A stretch of DNA of 64,000 nt from NCBI GenBank assembly GCA_033439795.1, contig JAUTDP010000011.1:806001-870000 (forward strand), in the 5' to 3' direction. The notes under the pieces are model-generated. The model was not told the DNA's origin. It was given only the letters and a program-made list of their open reading frames with translations, and did no database searches. Shown here piece after piece: positions 1-11,739 of the stretch; position 1 is the stretch's first letter, and every line of letters begins with the position of its first letter. This stretch comes from Sordaria brevicollis. Taxonomy: Eukaryota > Ascomycota > Sordariomycetes > Sordariales > Sordariaceae. Made by a program: the position numbers and the translations under genes.

Positions 1-1283
1 TTTCGTGTTGAATGGAAGTAGTGTTAAAGCGTTGGTGTTATTTGCTAGCGGATCTCGTAGAGAGGCCGCTGTACCCTAACACAAACATAACGTGCATGCC
101 ACCGCTGCGCAATTTCTTGTACAAAGAAGGGTTAGCCTGCGTCTATTTGTTAGTGCCCTTGAGCACACACTTCCCGAATCCTTTTTCCATCCTTCTCGCA
201 CTTCCATCTCAACCAACTCCAAAACCCATCTGTTGATGCTCTCCCCGAGGTTTCAAACATTAAACTCTTCCCTCCCTGTTACTGCTGGCAACAGTGCAAT
301 CCAAAACCGAGCATACCTCCAGGAAAGCAACATTAAGTCTATACGACCTTCCCCTCATTTTCCCAAGAAAACGTTATGTAACGGAAAAGTCTACCAAGCA
401 TCGCCAGTTCCATGGTCCTTAGACAGCTTCGCATTCTATGTTACCCTCTACATGCCTGGGTTAGGTTCGGTACCTGCATGCATAAATTTTTTCGATTGCG
501 ATGAGGAGACTATACACGTGTTCATGATCGACGATTTGCTTTCCTTCTCCTCACTTTGGAGGTTTGGAAGGTCTTCCAGCTGTCGTCTGATCGTCAGATG
601 TTACGTTGCCAACACTACCGAACTTTTTGAACATCTTTTACGAGCGGAGAAGATGTCGAAATCATTGACCTGATATTTCGCTATGAATTTTAACCACGGC
701 ATTCGGCATTGTGGATAATGATATGCTCAGGCGGGCATGCATCTAACTGAGAATTTCGAGAAAAGCAACCGGTAACACGGCAGTCGGATACCTCCATGAA
801 CCGGTGAACATGCCCTTTCCGCCGCCGTTCTCCTTGTTCCTTTTCCTTGTCGTTGATTCTCGTCCTCTGCATCCCCTGATCGACAACCTGGGTCGGCTGG
901 GCAAAGCTGCAAGCTGGGGCATGTGTTCTGGCCGAGAAAAGTGCATTGCAAATACGGTCAACGGAACGATGCCTGGACGTATGTAAGTCCCTTTCGTGTG
1001 AATGGTCAAGAGGAGAAAAAAAGGGAGAAAATTGTTGGTCAATGGGTGGCCCTTTTTACCTCCAGGGTGACAGGGTAGGTAGACAAGGTCATGTGAACAA
1101 CTCAGCACCGCAAGCAAGGGGAGAGAGAGCCGAACTTTTTGGTCCTTTTCAGCTTTCTCCCGAAAAAGTCAAACTGTTCATTGTACTGTCCCATTTCTTT
1201 TGTCTCTTTCATTCTAGCCCCTGTCCCCATGGCGTTTTCCCGCCTTCTCGTTGGATGAAAAAGTTTGTTCGGGTGACGGGAGG
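1..1283. other. Gene-free flank
   Basis: The stretch has ordinary base composition, unlike the AT-rich element that follows. The longest open frame, 92-673 on the plus strand, begins at a GTG, shows no family motif and has no supporting intron or start context, so no gene is called. The last five bases (1279-1283, GGAGG) are the left copy of the target duplication of the retrotransposon beginning at 1284. Confidence 0.5.
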
Positions 1284-1479
1284 TGTCAGATTGTATAGGG
1301 GAATTGATTAATTCTGTGTATCTGTGTGTAACTATGGAGAACAGGATTCTGGAATTTTAGTCGGGGGAGTTAGGGGTATCCCTTATTTGCTAAGACCTTC
1401 TAGGTAATTAGTAATATTAACTAACTATATACTAGTCTATACTATTTTGGCCCAGAATATTACCTTAGAATTTAATACA
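1284..1479 (-). repeat. Left LTR of copia copy A
   Basis: This 196-bp LTR matches 6643-6836. Its outer (left) half keeps G and C, for example CTGTGTGTAACTATGGAG, whereas its inner half is converted to A/T, for example GGTAATTAGTAATATTAAC where the right LTR has GGTGGCTGGCAGTGCTGAC. Because the element lies on the minus strand, this is its 3' LTR. Confidence 0.92.
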
Positions 1480-2600
1480 CCCCCTTACTCGAAGACCGTT
1501 TCGATTACCCTTTTAGGGTCGAGAATAAAGCTATTTATATATTTCCTATTCCCTTTAATTAATCTATTATTATTTCTCCTACTATAATACTTAAATATTT
1601 ATTTAAATCCTCTATTTCTAAAGTTTTTTTATTATTATTTACTACAACCGGGCGTAATAACTTTATAAATATCCCTAATAACTCCCTAAACTTTTTATAT
1701 TTTAATACTCTAAATACTTTTGTTAATCTATTTGCGGGTATTTCTTTTATTTTTAAATAATTAATTTTAAAAGTCTCCTTCTCGATAATCTCCTTTCGAA
1801 ATTAATATCGATAAATATTAATATACTTTATTTTAATAATAAAGGTAAGAATTTCCTTAATAAATATTCTAATAATTTATTAATTATTATATTTTATAGT
1901 AAGAATAAAGTCGTTAAGTAACCTTATACTTAAAATTTTAATAAATCGGTTAATAAATAGTATTTTTTTAATAACCTTTTCAATAGTATAAAATTTTACT
2001 TCTATTATTAATATCGTAATAGCGGTTTATTTAATAATATTTTAATAAATAAATTTACTATATAATTTAATTATAAATCTTTAAAAATTCTTACAATTTA
2101 TTTTATTATTAGTAAACGAAGCGTTTAAAATTACTTCGAATCGGTTATTACTTTTATAATATAAATACCAATCCTTAATTATATAAAAGTAATAAATAAC
2201 CTTCTTATTAATATTATAGTATTTTAAATTAGGATTATAATTAAAACGAATTAATCGATTAATTAAAAAAGTTATATTTAATTGCGTATTAATAGCAGCG
2301 TATAATATAGAGCCTACGTTAATTTAATAATTTCTAATTTCAATATAATTAATTAATTTATTGAAGGGTAATAATTTTTATTATTTTATTAGTACTATAG
2401 TAAGTTTATAAATCGATTTTAATAATTTATTAATCTTCTTAATATAAATTTTTTAAAATAATTAAATTTTTCTTACTTTACGGTTACGAATAATTTTAAT
2501 ACTTAAAAATTATTATAATTCTTTACTACTAATTAATTAATATTTTAATTATAATAAGTTAATATATTCTTTAATTTAATTTTCGTATTCCTTTAAATAA

Positions 2601-2640
2601 GCGAAGACGATATTATTAACGTAATATAATATAAATACTC
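2601..2640 (-). pseudogene. Reverse-transcriptase core of copia copy A
   Basis: On the minus strand this segment reads V-F-I-L-Y-Y-V-N-N-I-V-F-A. Ty1/copia reverse transcriptases carry Y-V-D-D-(M/I) at the catalytic centre. Here both aspartates are read as asparagine (AAT), the result expected when GAT loses its G to A by RIP. Surrounding frames are interrupted by many stops, so only the motif is recognisable. It fixes both the superfamily and the minus-strand orientation. Confidence 0.82.
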
Positions 2641-5600
2641 TCTCCTTCTTTATAATATATAAATCTTTAAAAATAATTTCAAATCCTATACCCTTAAACG
2701 TTCCGTTCAATTCCCTTTATTACAATAAAAAGGCTTATCGGAAATTATAGAGCGCTTTCAACAATTTAAAAACCTTTCCTTCTACCTAATATTTTAATAA
2801 TATACGTATATAAATCTCTTTATCGATTACAATATTTATAAAAGCATTTACTATATCCTATTAAATAAATTTTATATTAAAACGAATTATTAATATAACG
2901 ATAATTCAAAAGGACTTTCCTATTAAAGTAAAAATATAAATATTAATACTTATTTTACGTTATTAATTTCCTCGGATTACTAACCTAACCTTAACCTTAT
3001 TTAAAATATTATTTTTATTAAATTTATAAATATATACCTATATACAATCAAAAATCTATTTCCCTTTAATATAAGGGATATTTTAATCGACTTTAATTTA
3101 AATTTTTATATCCTTATAATTATTAAAGTAAATTCGTTCTATTTTACGAAATTTCTCGCTAAAAAGGTAATTCTCGAAATCGTAATAATTCTTTAATACC
3201 CCCGGGAAATTACGGCAATATAGACTATTTAATTTACCGTACTTAATTAATAACTATTATACTTCTACTTTTATAACCATTCTAATAATTATTTCTATTA
3301 TTAATTATAATAATCTTCCTACTAAGAAAACACTCTCTTATAACTTTAATTTTCGAAAATATTTATCGATTACTTAATCCAATATAACGCCTATACATAA
3401 AGCTACTACGTACGAAGGAGGGGTATTTAATAATATTAAGTATAAATTTATAATAAAATCGATAACTATTTTATCCGGCCCTATAACCTCGTAAATATCC
3501 CCGGCCTTAATTTCTTAAGCGGTTTTTTACTAAAAATTTAAAATTTCCTCTTCGAATATTATATTTAAAAGAAATTCGACTTCGGTATCTTCTAAATAGG
3601 GATTCGCTAGCACCCCCTAATTTAAATCCTACTTATTTATTTTATTCAATTTTTTAATAAACTCTTCGGTAATTATTATTTTTAGAATTACTAAATCCTC
3701 TTTAATATTAATTTTATTAAGGGAGAATTTAACGTATTCGTTAAATATTATATTGCATATTTATATAATTTACTTCGTAACGGGGTTTTATATATAATAT
3801 ATTAAAAAGGCGTTATATCTAATTAAATAGCCGATTTACACTCTAAAGAAATACTTTTAACAACGTTTTTCTTTTTTTTATACTATATTAATTATAAAAT
3901 ATACTTTACACTTATATATTCGAAAGTAATTAATATTTAATTGCTATAATTCTTATTAATTATATTATTAAACAATATAAATATAAAAGCGTTTATATAA
4001 GGATTTCTAATTATAGAAGTATCGAAGTAACCGGTTTAATAAATAAATTACTACGTATATAATTTCTAACTATAAATCGATCGGAAATTTTAAACTATTC
4101 CTTATAATATTATATCGTTACTTTATTATACCCCTTAAATATTCTATTCCACTATTTTATTTTTAAATATTAAAAATAGAAGGTTCGAATAATATACTTC
4201 TTATTCCGAATTTAATTAATATTTCTCTTCGGTTAAACTCATTATTATATTCGAAGGCTTTAACCTTAACGTTATATCGATATACTAATATATTTATATA
4301 ATTATATAAAATCGAAGTAATATTAGTAAATATCCAATTCGAAAAGTAATAATCTTATATATATCTAAATTATTAATAAATAATAAATATAAAGTATCGG
4401 TATTCGTTAATACCCTTATCGAATTCGAAGAAATTTATTACAAAGCATTACCCTAATTTATATCCACAATTTCGAAAGATTCGCCGTATTTAACGTCGTA
4501 TCTTTACTATAATATAAATATCGTATTCGATTATTAATATCCCTTTTAAAAATACTATAGAAGGGAAATTACTCGAAGGCTCTTCAATCGAAGTAGAATT
4601 TATCGCGACTATATTATCTACATCCTTCTTTTTAATTAAAATACCTTATAATCGTACCCCATCAACGTTTTATAAATATTCGAATACTTAAGGACTAAGG
4701 TAACCGAATCGGTAATATTATATTTTAATAATTTAAATCGACAATTTCTTCGTATAAAAATTAATTTAATATCGCCGCACTATAAATACTAATTTAATAA
4801 ATAATATAAATAAATATTCCAAAACTATTTAATTAAAAATAATATCTAAAGAATAAAAAAATAACCTATTAATTTTCTTTAAATAATTATTTAAAAATCG
4901 ATAATCCTAATAAAAACCCTACCTTCGTAATAGGAAAAAGAAAACGAAATTAATAACGAAGTTAAAGTAAAACGCGACCTCTTTTAACTATAATTTCAAA
5001 TTGCCTTTTTTACTTTTAATAACGATATTAACCTCCTTAAAACTTTAAATTTCAATACGGGAATTACTTACCTATAAATAATTATTTAAATCGGTATAAC
5101 GAAAGTAATAAAAACGAATAATTTTATTAAATATATAAAAAAAATTCCCCGAATCTAAAATAATTAAATTTTTAAAAGGATATTCTTCTCGTTTATTTCC
5201 ATTACTAATTTAAAAAACTACTTTACACTCCTCCTTAAAGAGTTATATAAATTTAGATTTTACCGTTTTAATAGCCTTCTCCTTAATAATTTTAATTTTT
5301 TTAATTAAATTAATATCCTTCGCAATATTAATTTCAATAATTCGTATAATAGAAGGATATAACCTAAAAACTTTAAATTTAATATTTAAATTTACGTATT
5401 AATACTCTTTAAAAGAGTAAAATCCTTTTTCGTATACTTTATATATAAGGAAATCCTTACTTTTACCCTTCTTATTTCTCGAATTTTATTTCTTACGTAT
5501 ATTTTCGGAATTATCCGACGCCTATTTTCATTTACCTATATTACCCTTAAGCTTCTTATTTCTACTTTATTAACGAACGTCCCTATTATTAATTTTTTAA

Positions 5601-6642
5601 TAATTACTAACTTTATTATCGTTATTAACGTAATAATAAATTTAACCGTCGACTTCGATAATAAACGCCCTACGACTATTTCTACCCGCAGAAATTATAA
5701 TATTACAACGATTATCTATACCCCACCTCTTAAAATCCTTATATACCTCTATATACTTCAAAATATTATTTTCCATTTTATTATTAAACTTCTATATCGT
5801 ATCGGCGTAATTAAATTAAACAATTTTAATAATAGCGTAAAAATCATTATATTAAAATATAGCGTTTATACATTCCCCAACTCCCTTAGTAATATCGTTA
5901 TTTATAGCTATAACCTAATTTTAAAGTTAAATATTAAAATTAATCAATTCCTTTCGAAGGATTACAATATTATTAATATAAACTTTATAAATATTAACGA
6001 ATTTATCGGTAATATTATATTGGGTTCTTTATTTAAAAAAGTTATATTAAATTTAAATATCCTATTTTTCCTTTATAACCGAATTTTAAAATCTATAGCT
6101 AATTAAAAATCTTATCTAAATTTTTATAGCTTTATTCCTAATTTCGAATTTCAATTAATCTTTCTTTTTATTAGGGTAAACAACTTTAACGTTATAATAG
6201 AATTAAAAATTGTTTAAATTTTCTTTAATAAGGATTTTATCGATTAGGATATTATTTCGATAACGGTAAGGAACTTCGACGGTTTTTCTAACCTTATTTA
6301 TCGTAATATAAGGGAAACCGGCTTTAAGAAAACATAGCTCTTTATTAACTATTTCGATACGGAATTTAGTAACTAATTTAAAAGGGAAATTGCCGAATTT
6401 AGGGTAGAGAAATTCGCAAGGTACGTCGACTTCGCCTAGGAATTAAGCTTTAATAATATTAGGATTATATTTAATCTATAATATCTCCTCCTAATAGATT
6501 TAATCGTCGCTATCGGTAAAGAAGGGGTTATTATTAATTATTTTATCAATTTACTTTAAAGAAAACATCGTAATAGTAATAATAATAGTAATATTATCGT
6601 TATTATCGGTATTAATAGTAATAGGCATATCAAACTATTAAT

Positions 6643-6836
6643 TATTAAATTATATAGGGGAATTAATTAATTCTATATATCTATATATAACTATAGAGAA
6701 CAGGATTCTAGAATTCTGGTCGGGGGAGCTGGGGGTATCCCTTATTTGCCAAGACCTTCTAGGTGGCTGGCAGTGCTGACCAGCTGTATACTAGTCTATA
6801 CTATTTTGGCCCAGAATACCACCCTGGAATCTGACA
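6643..6836 (-). repeat. Right LTR of copia copy A
   Basis: This 194-bp partner of 1284-1479 has the reverse mutation pattern: its inner (left) half is A/T-converted (CTATATATCTATATATAAC) and its outer (right) half is intact up to the terminal CTGACA. The sequence just inside it (about 6625-6642) is the primer-binding position for a minus-strand element and resembles the equivalent place in the second copia element. Confidence 0.92.
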
Positions 6837-6841
6837 GGAGG

Positions 6842-7537
6842 GGAGCTGGAAACAGAAGGGAAGATCTAGCCAAGACTTTAGGAAGTGCCCGAAAACCTGG
6901 GGTAAGTGCAGGTTGGAAATCCGTCGGGCGGGCTGTGGAGAGTCTGGACGTCTGGCCTTTTTGCTCTGTCTTTCTTTTTTTTTTTTTTTGGCAACGTTGT
7001 GTTGACTTCTGCAAAGATTTTTCTCTGGGCTTCCGTTTGTTTGTCCGCAGAAGAAACGTGAGAAGTGTGTGATCAGGACTTGACAACATGGCAAGGCCTC
7101 ACAAGTGTCACAGAAGAAAATCGTCAACGTAACCTGGTATTACGTGCTGAATGTGCTTGTCCATAGAATCCAGCACGCCATCCCGAGTCGAATCTTGTAA
7201 CAGCTCATGGTGGTTGAAGCGAAGACGTCAAGAAAGGCATTGTATAAGCCAAGAAAAAGTCAGCTCCGCGGAGATGGAAAAAGGGGGACGGTCACACGAA
7301 TATGTAAAGGTAAATGTTGTGTGTGTGTTGGCTGTGTTGGATGGTGCTGTGTAATGGACCGTTACCACCTTTTTGATGTGATGGACAAGACTTTGTCCCA
7401 CCCATAGTGACAGCACGAAATTCCCAGGCCGGATGATGGACGTTTTCTCCTTTTTTTATGCAAGCTGAGCCCAGCCGGAGAGTCTCCCCAAAGTGATATG
7501 CGGGGAAAGGAGAAGGGAGAAGATGAGGCTACGCTAG
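6842..7537. other. Intergenic, no gene seen
   Basis: Normal base composition resumes exactly after the LTR. It holds a 17-18 base T-run near 6973-6989 and short unsupported frames only. No splice-consistent coding series or RNA gene was recognised. Confidence 0.5.
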
Positions 7538-7540
7538 CAA

Positions 7541-7937
7541 GGGCCCGTTTGGTTCAACCAGCACAATGCATTTTACTACTTGCCCCCCATGGAGGAGGGT
7601 ACAAAGGCCAAAATGCAGCTAGAGAGGTATTGCAGCCAGATGGGGGCGAGGGAGCGCGTTGTTTTGACCGGGGTTTGATTGGCCGGTCATTCTGCTGACA
7701 GCTATCTTCTACCTCCAAAGCGTGAAGATAGAAAGTAGCAAAATCGGCGTGCAGAGGCCCACTAATTCCCTTTGTCGGCCTTCCGAAGGCTATACCTTAG
7801 CGCGATACCTCTTCCTGCAAATGACCCCCAACGACCTGCAGCAAAACCCCAGCAATACCACAAAATGTAGTTTGCTACTTTACAGGGGTCGGATTTGTAT
7901 GGGAAAACGCGTTTTGCTAGTTGAACCAAACAGGCCC
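7541..7937. mobile_element. 397-bp MITE-like element with terminal inverted repeats
   Basis: The left end begins GGGCCCGTTTGGTTCAAC and the right end, read in reverse complement, begins GGGCCTGTTTGGTTCAAC. The similarity continues inward with mismatches for about 34 bp. The trinucleotide CAA flanks both sides (7538-7540 and 7938-7940), consistent with a 3-bp target duplication. The terminal sequence resembles that of PIF/Harbinger-type (Tourist-like) miniature elements, which also make 3-bp duplications, although those usually use TWA. The interior has no transposase frame, so the element is non-autonomous. Base composition is normal, so RIP has not acted strongly on it. Confidence 0.75.
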
Positions 7938-7940
7938 CAA

Positions 7941-10900
7941 AGCAGCGACACTGCAACAGTGGTAACACAAGGACGACGGAACATTAAGACAAGGTTAGCT
8001 CGGGGCGGCTGCAAGCGGCTCCCCGGGTTTTGTTGCTGGAATTTTGGAGAAAGGAGAGAAGGGAGAGAGTGACAGTGACGGACGGTGACAAGGGTGAAAT
8101 TTGGGAGCAGGGGAAATCAACCAGAAAAATAACTTTTTTGGGAAAACAAGCGAGAAGTTGCGGTGCGAATGATCAAGGGCACGTGAACAAAATCTGAGCC
8201 TCTCTCTGGGATCTTTTGGAACCACTGGGCATGCACCGTTCGGATCGCTTGGCGTCACCTCATCAATGCCCTCCCATCGTCTCACTTCTAGTGGTCTGCT
8301 TGATCATTCCATTTCAACACTTGAAGAGTCTGGCACTGTTGAAATGTCTTGATGTCTTGGACGATCATTTCTGATGGCTGGCTGGATGGTTGAAATTGGC
8401 TTCTGGACTTTTGACTCTTTGATCCGTTGATGATCTTCTTGTCATCTTGTCTTCCAATTGTAGGTTTGATTGGCCCATCTTCAGATGACAAGAGAGATCC
8501 TCCGACAACGGCGTGGAGGCGATCTCTCTTCAACAAGGCGAAGAAAGGGGTCCAAACGGTGTGCGAGTCCCATGGACCCCTTGTCCCTCCTCCACGTCAG
8601 GGTTCTTTCTGATGAAAGCTTATTGCTGGTTCGATGTTGTTTGTGGTGTCTGGGGAATCCGTACAAGAAATTTGATATCAGGGGCTACGTAGCTGCGAGC
8701 TTTGCGAGATGCGGTTTCGACTCTGTCAAGCAGACCGGTCCGGCAATAAATGTTGGTCACGTCAGCCAAGGGTCGTGTCAGCCGCTGATCGCATAGCAAG
8801 CGAGAAGTTGAAAGCCTGAATGTTAAGATGTCAGAACATGATGGTATGTGGCCAAGACAAGGCTCGAGAATGATTGAAAATGCGATTTCAAAGTTCGTGC
8901 TGCTATGTTCATCAGTCGACATATCGGATGGTTGAATTGTGCACGGGATCGGGAATCTGGAGAAGCGCGAGGAGAAGGGCGGGTTTCTGAGGTGGAGATG
9001 TCGCGGCTGTCATTCCGTTGGTGGAGAAGCTCGCTCTCGCCCTCAATCCATTACGTACGAATACGTATCTTTGATACTGTATGGTACGGTACGTACCTTT
9101 TTCATAAGAACTTGGCGAGCCTGGCCACCAGCCCAACAGAGAACAACCACTTGGCAGCCATTGTTCGATCACTGCCACTTCACACCGGTGATGTTATGGC
9201 ATGTCATATAAATTCGGGTATTTGGCGAGTTGGGATGGTCTACAACGGCCGACAAGTTGAGCCTTCTGTTGAGCAACCTTACGACACTCCATCCAGGCCG
9301 TCTCTGTGGTACGTTTGGGCACGCCTTCGTATAAAATGGAATCGATTGCACAATTGACGGCTCCAGCAATCCAACATTTCTCCATCACTCCAGCATGGCA
9401 GACATGGCAGACATGGCAGAGATGCTCCAGTTACTCGATTGGGACGTTTGGTGGGCGATATCCAGGCTCTGGTTGGTCCGCTCTGTCGCTCCGGTGTCGT
9501 TGATGCTGCAAGATCAACCAAGCCCGAGACACACACTTCGACGGACGGTCACCCGAAGACAAGCTCTGACAGCAAAGAGGAACGGGACAGCGGGACAAGG
9601 ACAGATGAGGCGAAAATGAAAAATTCCTGCACCGCTGGCGGCCCGGTCCCTGATGACCACGACAAAGTCTGTGGGATGAGTCTTGGCCATTGACCGAGTT
9701 TCCACCGTGTTCCATCTTCCGTGCCTATGACTGATAGAAAATGTCCAATTGGCATCTCTTGGGGATGCTTCTCTTTTTTGTAGCCACGAAGATACCCACA
9801 GTCAATCGGTCGTCAAGACTGAAGATTAGCCCATTTTAACTGGGGCCTCCATGATGTGTCCAAAAATGCTAAATTTGCACCGCAAATGCAACGATTGCCA
9901 AGTCTCTTTAATATGAACAGAGGGTTAGAGGAATGGTCTGGCAACCACACGGCTGGGTCCCGTTCATAAGTACCTGCCGACTTCATTGGCAGGCTGTGCG
10001 CAAGTCTTTGCCAGGCCAGGTGACAAAGGACATCCTTTCCCTGAATTCGCGTTGAGTAATAAAAACGAGGAAATGGCGACAGAAAATTCAAGCAACCCTC
10101 CCAGCACCGCTCCTGCCGGTTTGCCCTAGGTACCCAGAGTACCTTCCCAATTGCAAAAAGGTTAGCTCCAGTATTTAATCAGTTTGTCCATTTTTCTCCA
10201 TCTCGCAACTGCCTTTGCTTCTTGTTCTGGTTGCTTCCTTCTGCCGTCATTGTCATTGTTTGTGCAACACCAACCAACATATATCCGCTTATACCAGTCT
10301 ACCGCGTACGGTAACCGAGCTACGAAAAGATCGAAACGAAAAGGACGAAAAAGACGGGAACAGGACCTCATCCGACGAACCAACCCAACCAACCACCACC
10401 AGAGGCACCAACACCAGACTGTACAAAGAAAAAGACCAGCGGAGGGGAACTCCAAATTACGCATACCCGTGCGCATTTGAGGTCATATTGCGCCTACATA
10501 GCATCAATCCTCCCCATCGGTGTTGACCCGGGGTCTGCACACGTTTTATACTGCCGGTCACAATTTGCTGGTAGCGCCAAATATCTCCAAAATTTCCCCA
10601 GGTTACAGACGGGTTACAAAGGCACACGGTATTTGCGGACGAGGCGAGGAGACTTCTATTTTGGCTACTGTGCTTTCGGTCGCTCCCGATAGCCTCTCCA
10701 CACTTGTTAAAAAGATCCTAGCTTCCTTCCTTGCACCGTGGCCGACGGCGCTGCGACTTGCCTCTCTTGACAGCAGTTTGGGCTGCAGCACCGGTCTGGG
10801 CACATCCACAGCTTCGGCATCTCTCGCAGCCAGCGGCAAGCGGCGGCGACCTGGGATCTCCGACCCGAGCAAAGCAACAACGACCAACGACCAACGACCT

Positions 10901-11739
10901 CCTTCCTCTCTCTTGCGATTGGCACCATCAGTGAGCCAGATCACGACTGCCTGCGGAGCCATTCTTCTCCAATTCGAACCTGAACTGTCCAACATCACAG
11001 CACAGCACTGCACTTTGCTCCTGCTTCCACCTCACTTGCATTTTCTTCCTTTCCCCGCATCACTTGCATCGCCGGGACCCCCTTCGACCTCATTCCTCTT
11101 ACCTAACAACACCATCCCCTGACTAATAGAAAATCACCAAAGCGGCTCCCAAGCGGCTAGTAAACTAACGGCCCAAAGAAAAAGTCCGCCTGCCGCACGC
11201 CTGTCCTCACGCCTGTTCTCGTGAGCTCGTGGGACCACGCGCTTGGACACCTCAGGACACCTGCCTCACTCGTCGACTCCGGGTTACCCCAACTTGGCGA
11301 GGGGCGATCCAAGAACGGCTCTTTATAACCTCCCAGGATCCAAGAGCTTCCAGACACCGACAACCCACCACCCAACAAGCGAAATATCCAACTGATCCAC
11401 CACCAAATTGTTCTTCCCTGTCCTGTGGCTCGACATAGCTCCAACTTTTTAGATCTGCTCTGACTCCCCGACTTTCGTCCCTTGTTGCTTTTTAAGAGCT
11501 TTTCATCCAACCCTAACTTCCTCCGCTTGTACCTATTCCCGAACTTTATTGCGACTGCCATCTCCCCCGCCAAAAGCAAAAAAACAAAAGACCGAACAAA
11601 GGAAACGACGCCAAACAAGTCACCGCTTGCTGTCAAAACTATCGATTGTTCCGCCGTCGCACCTGACCTCACAGCAATCTTACCATTGGGCTGGGCCAAG
11701 CCCCCCGTCCCGACCTTTCCTCCTCCTTCCTCAATCAAC
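7941..11739. promoter_or_regulatory. Long upstream region of the F-box gene
   Basis: No gene is supportable in these 3.8 kb. Open frames here, including one of 200 codons at 10520-11122, lack an ATG start or any family motif. A 9-base unit (gacatggca) is repeated about three times around 9393-9420. From about 10160 to 11739 the plus strand becomes rich in C, T and CA runs, typical of long promoters and 5' leaders in Neurospora-like fungi. The transcription start cannot be placed from sequence. Confidence 0.45.

Larger units (their letters stand above)
1284..6836 (-). mobile_element. RIP-degraded Ty1/copia LTR retrotransposon, copy A
   Basis: Two direct LTRs (1284-1479 and 6643-6836) enclose about 5.2 kb of very AT-rich DNA without long open frames. 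The outermost 9 bases are inverted (TGTCAGATT at the left end, AATCTGACA at the right end), and GGAGG flanks the element at 1279-1283 and 6837-6841, a perfect 5-bp target-site duplication. A C-run just inside the left LTR (1480-1484) reads as a polypurine tract on the minus strand, which gives the orientation. A reverse-transcriptase core motif of copia type is readable on the minus strand near 2601-2640. Differences between the LTRs are mainly C/T and G/A, as expected from RIP. The element must be inactive: stops occur throughout. Confidence 0.93.

Noticed and set aside
92..673. 193-codon frame on the plus strand
   Set aside because: It starts at GTG, has no recognisable motif and no supporting context. 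It may be chance.
8905..9357. 150-codon frame and overlapping frames
   Set aside because: Overlapping frames on both strands of similar length, none with a motif; consistent with chance.
10520..11122. 200-codon frame upstream of the F-box gene
   Set aside because: No ATG start and low-complexity Ser/Leu/Pro content; fits leader or promoter DNA.
11482..11739. In-frame extension of the F-box protein to 11482
   Set aside because: The frame is open but the first ATG is at 11740 in a good context; the extension starts at TTG.
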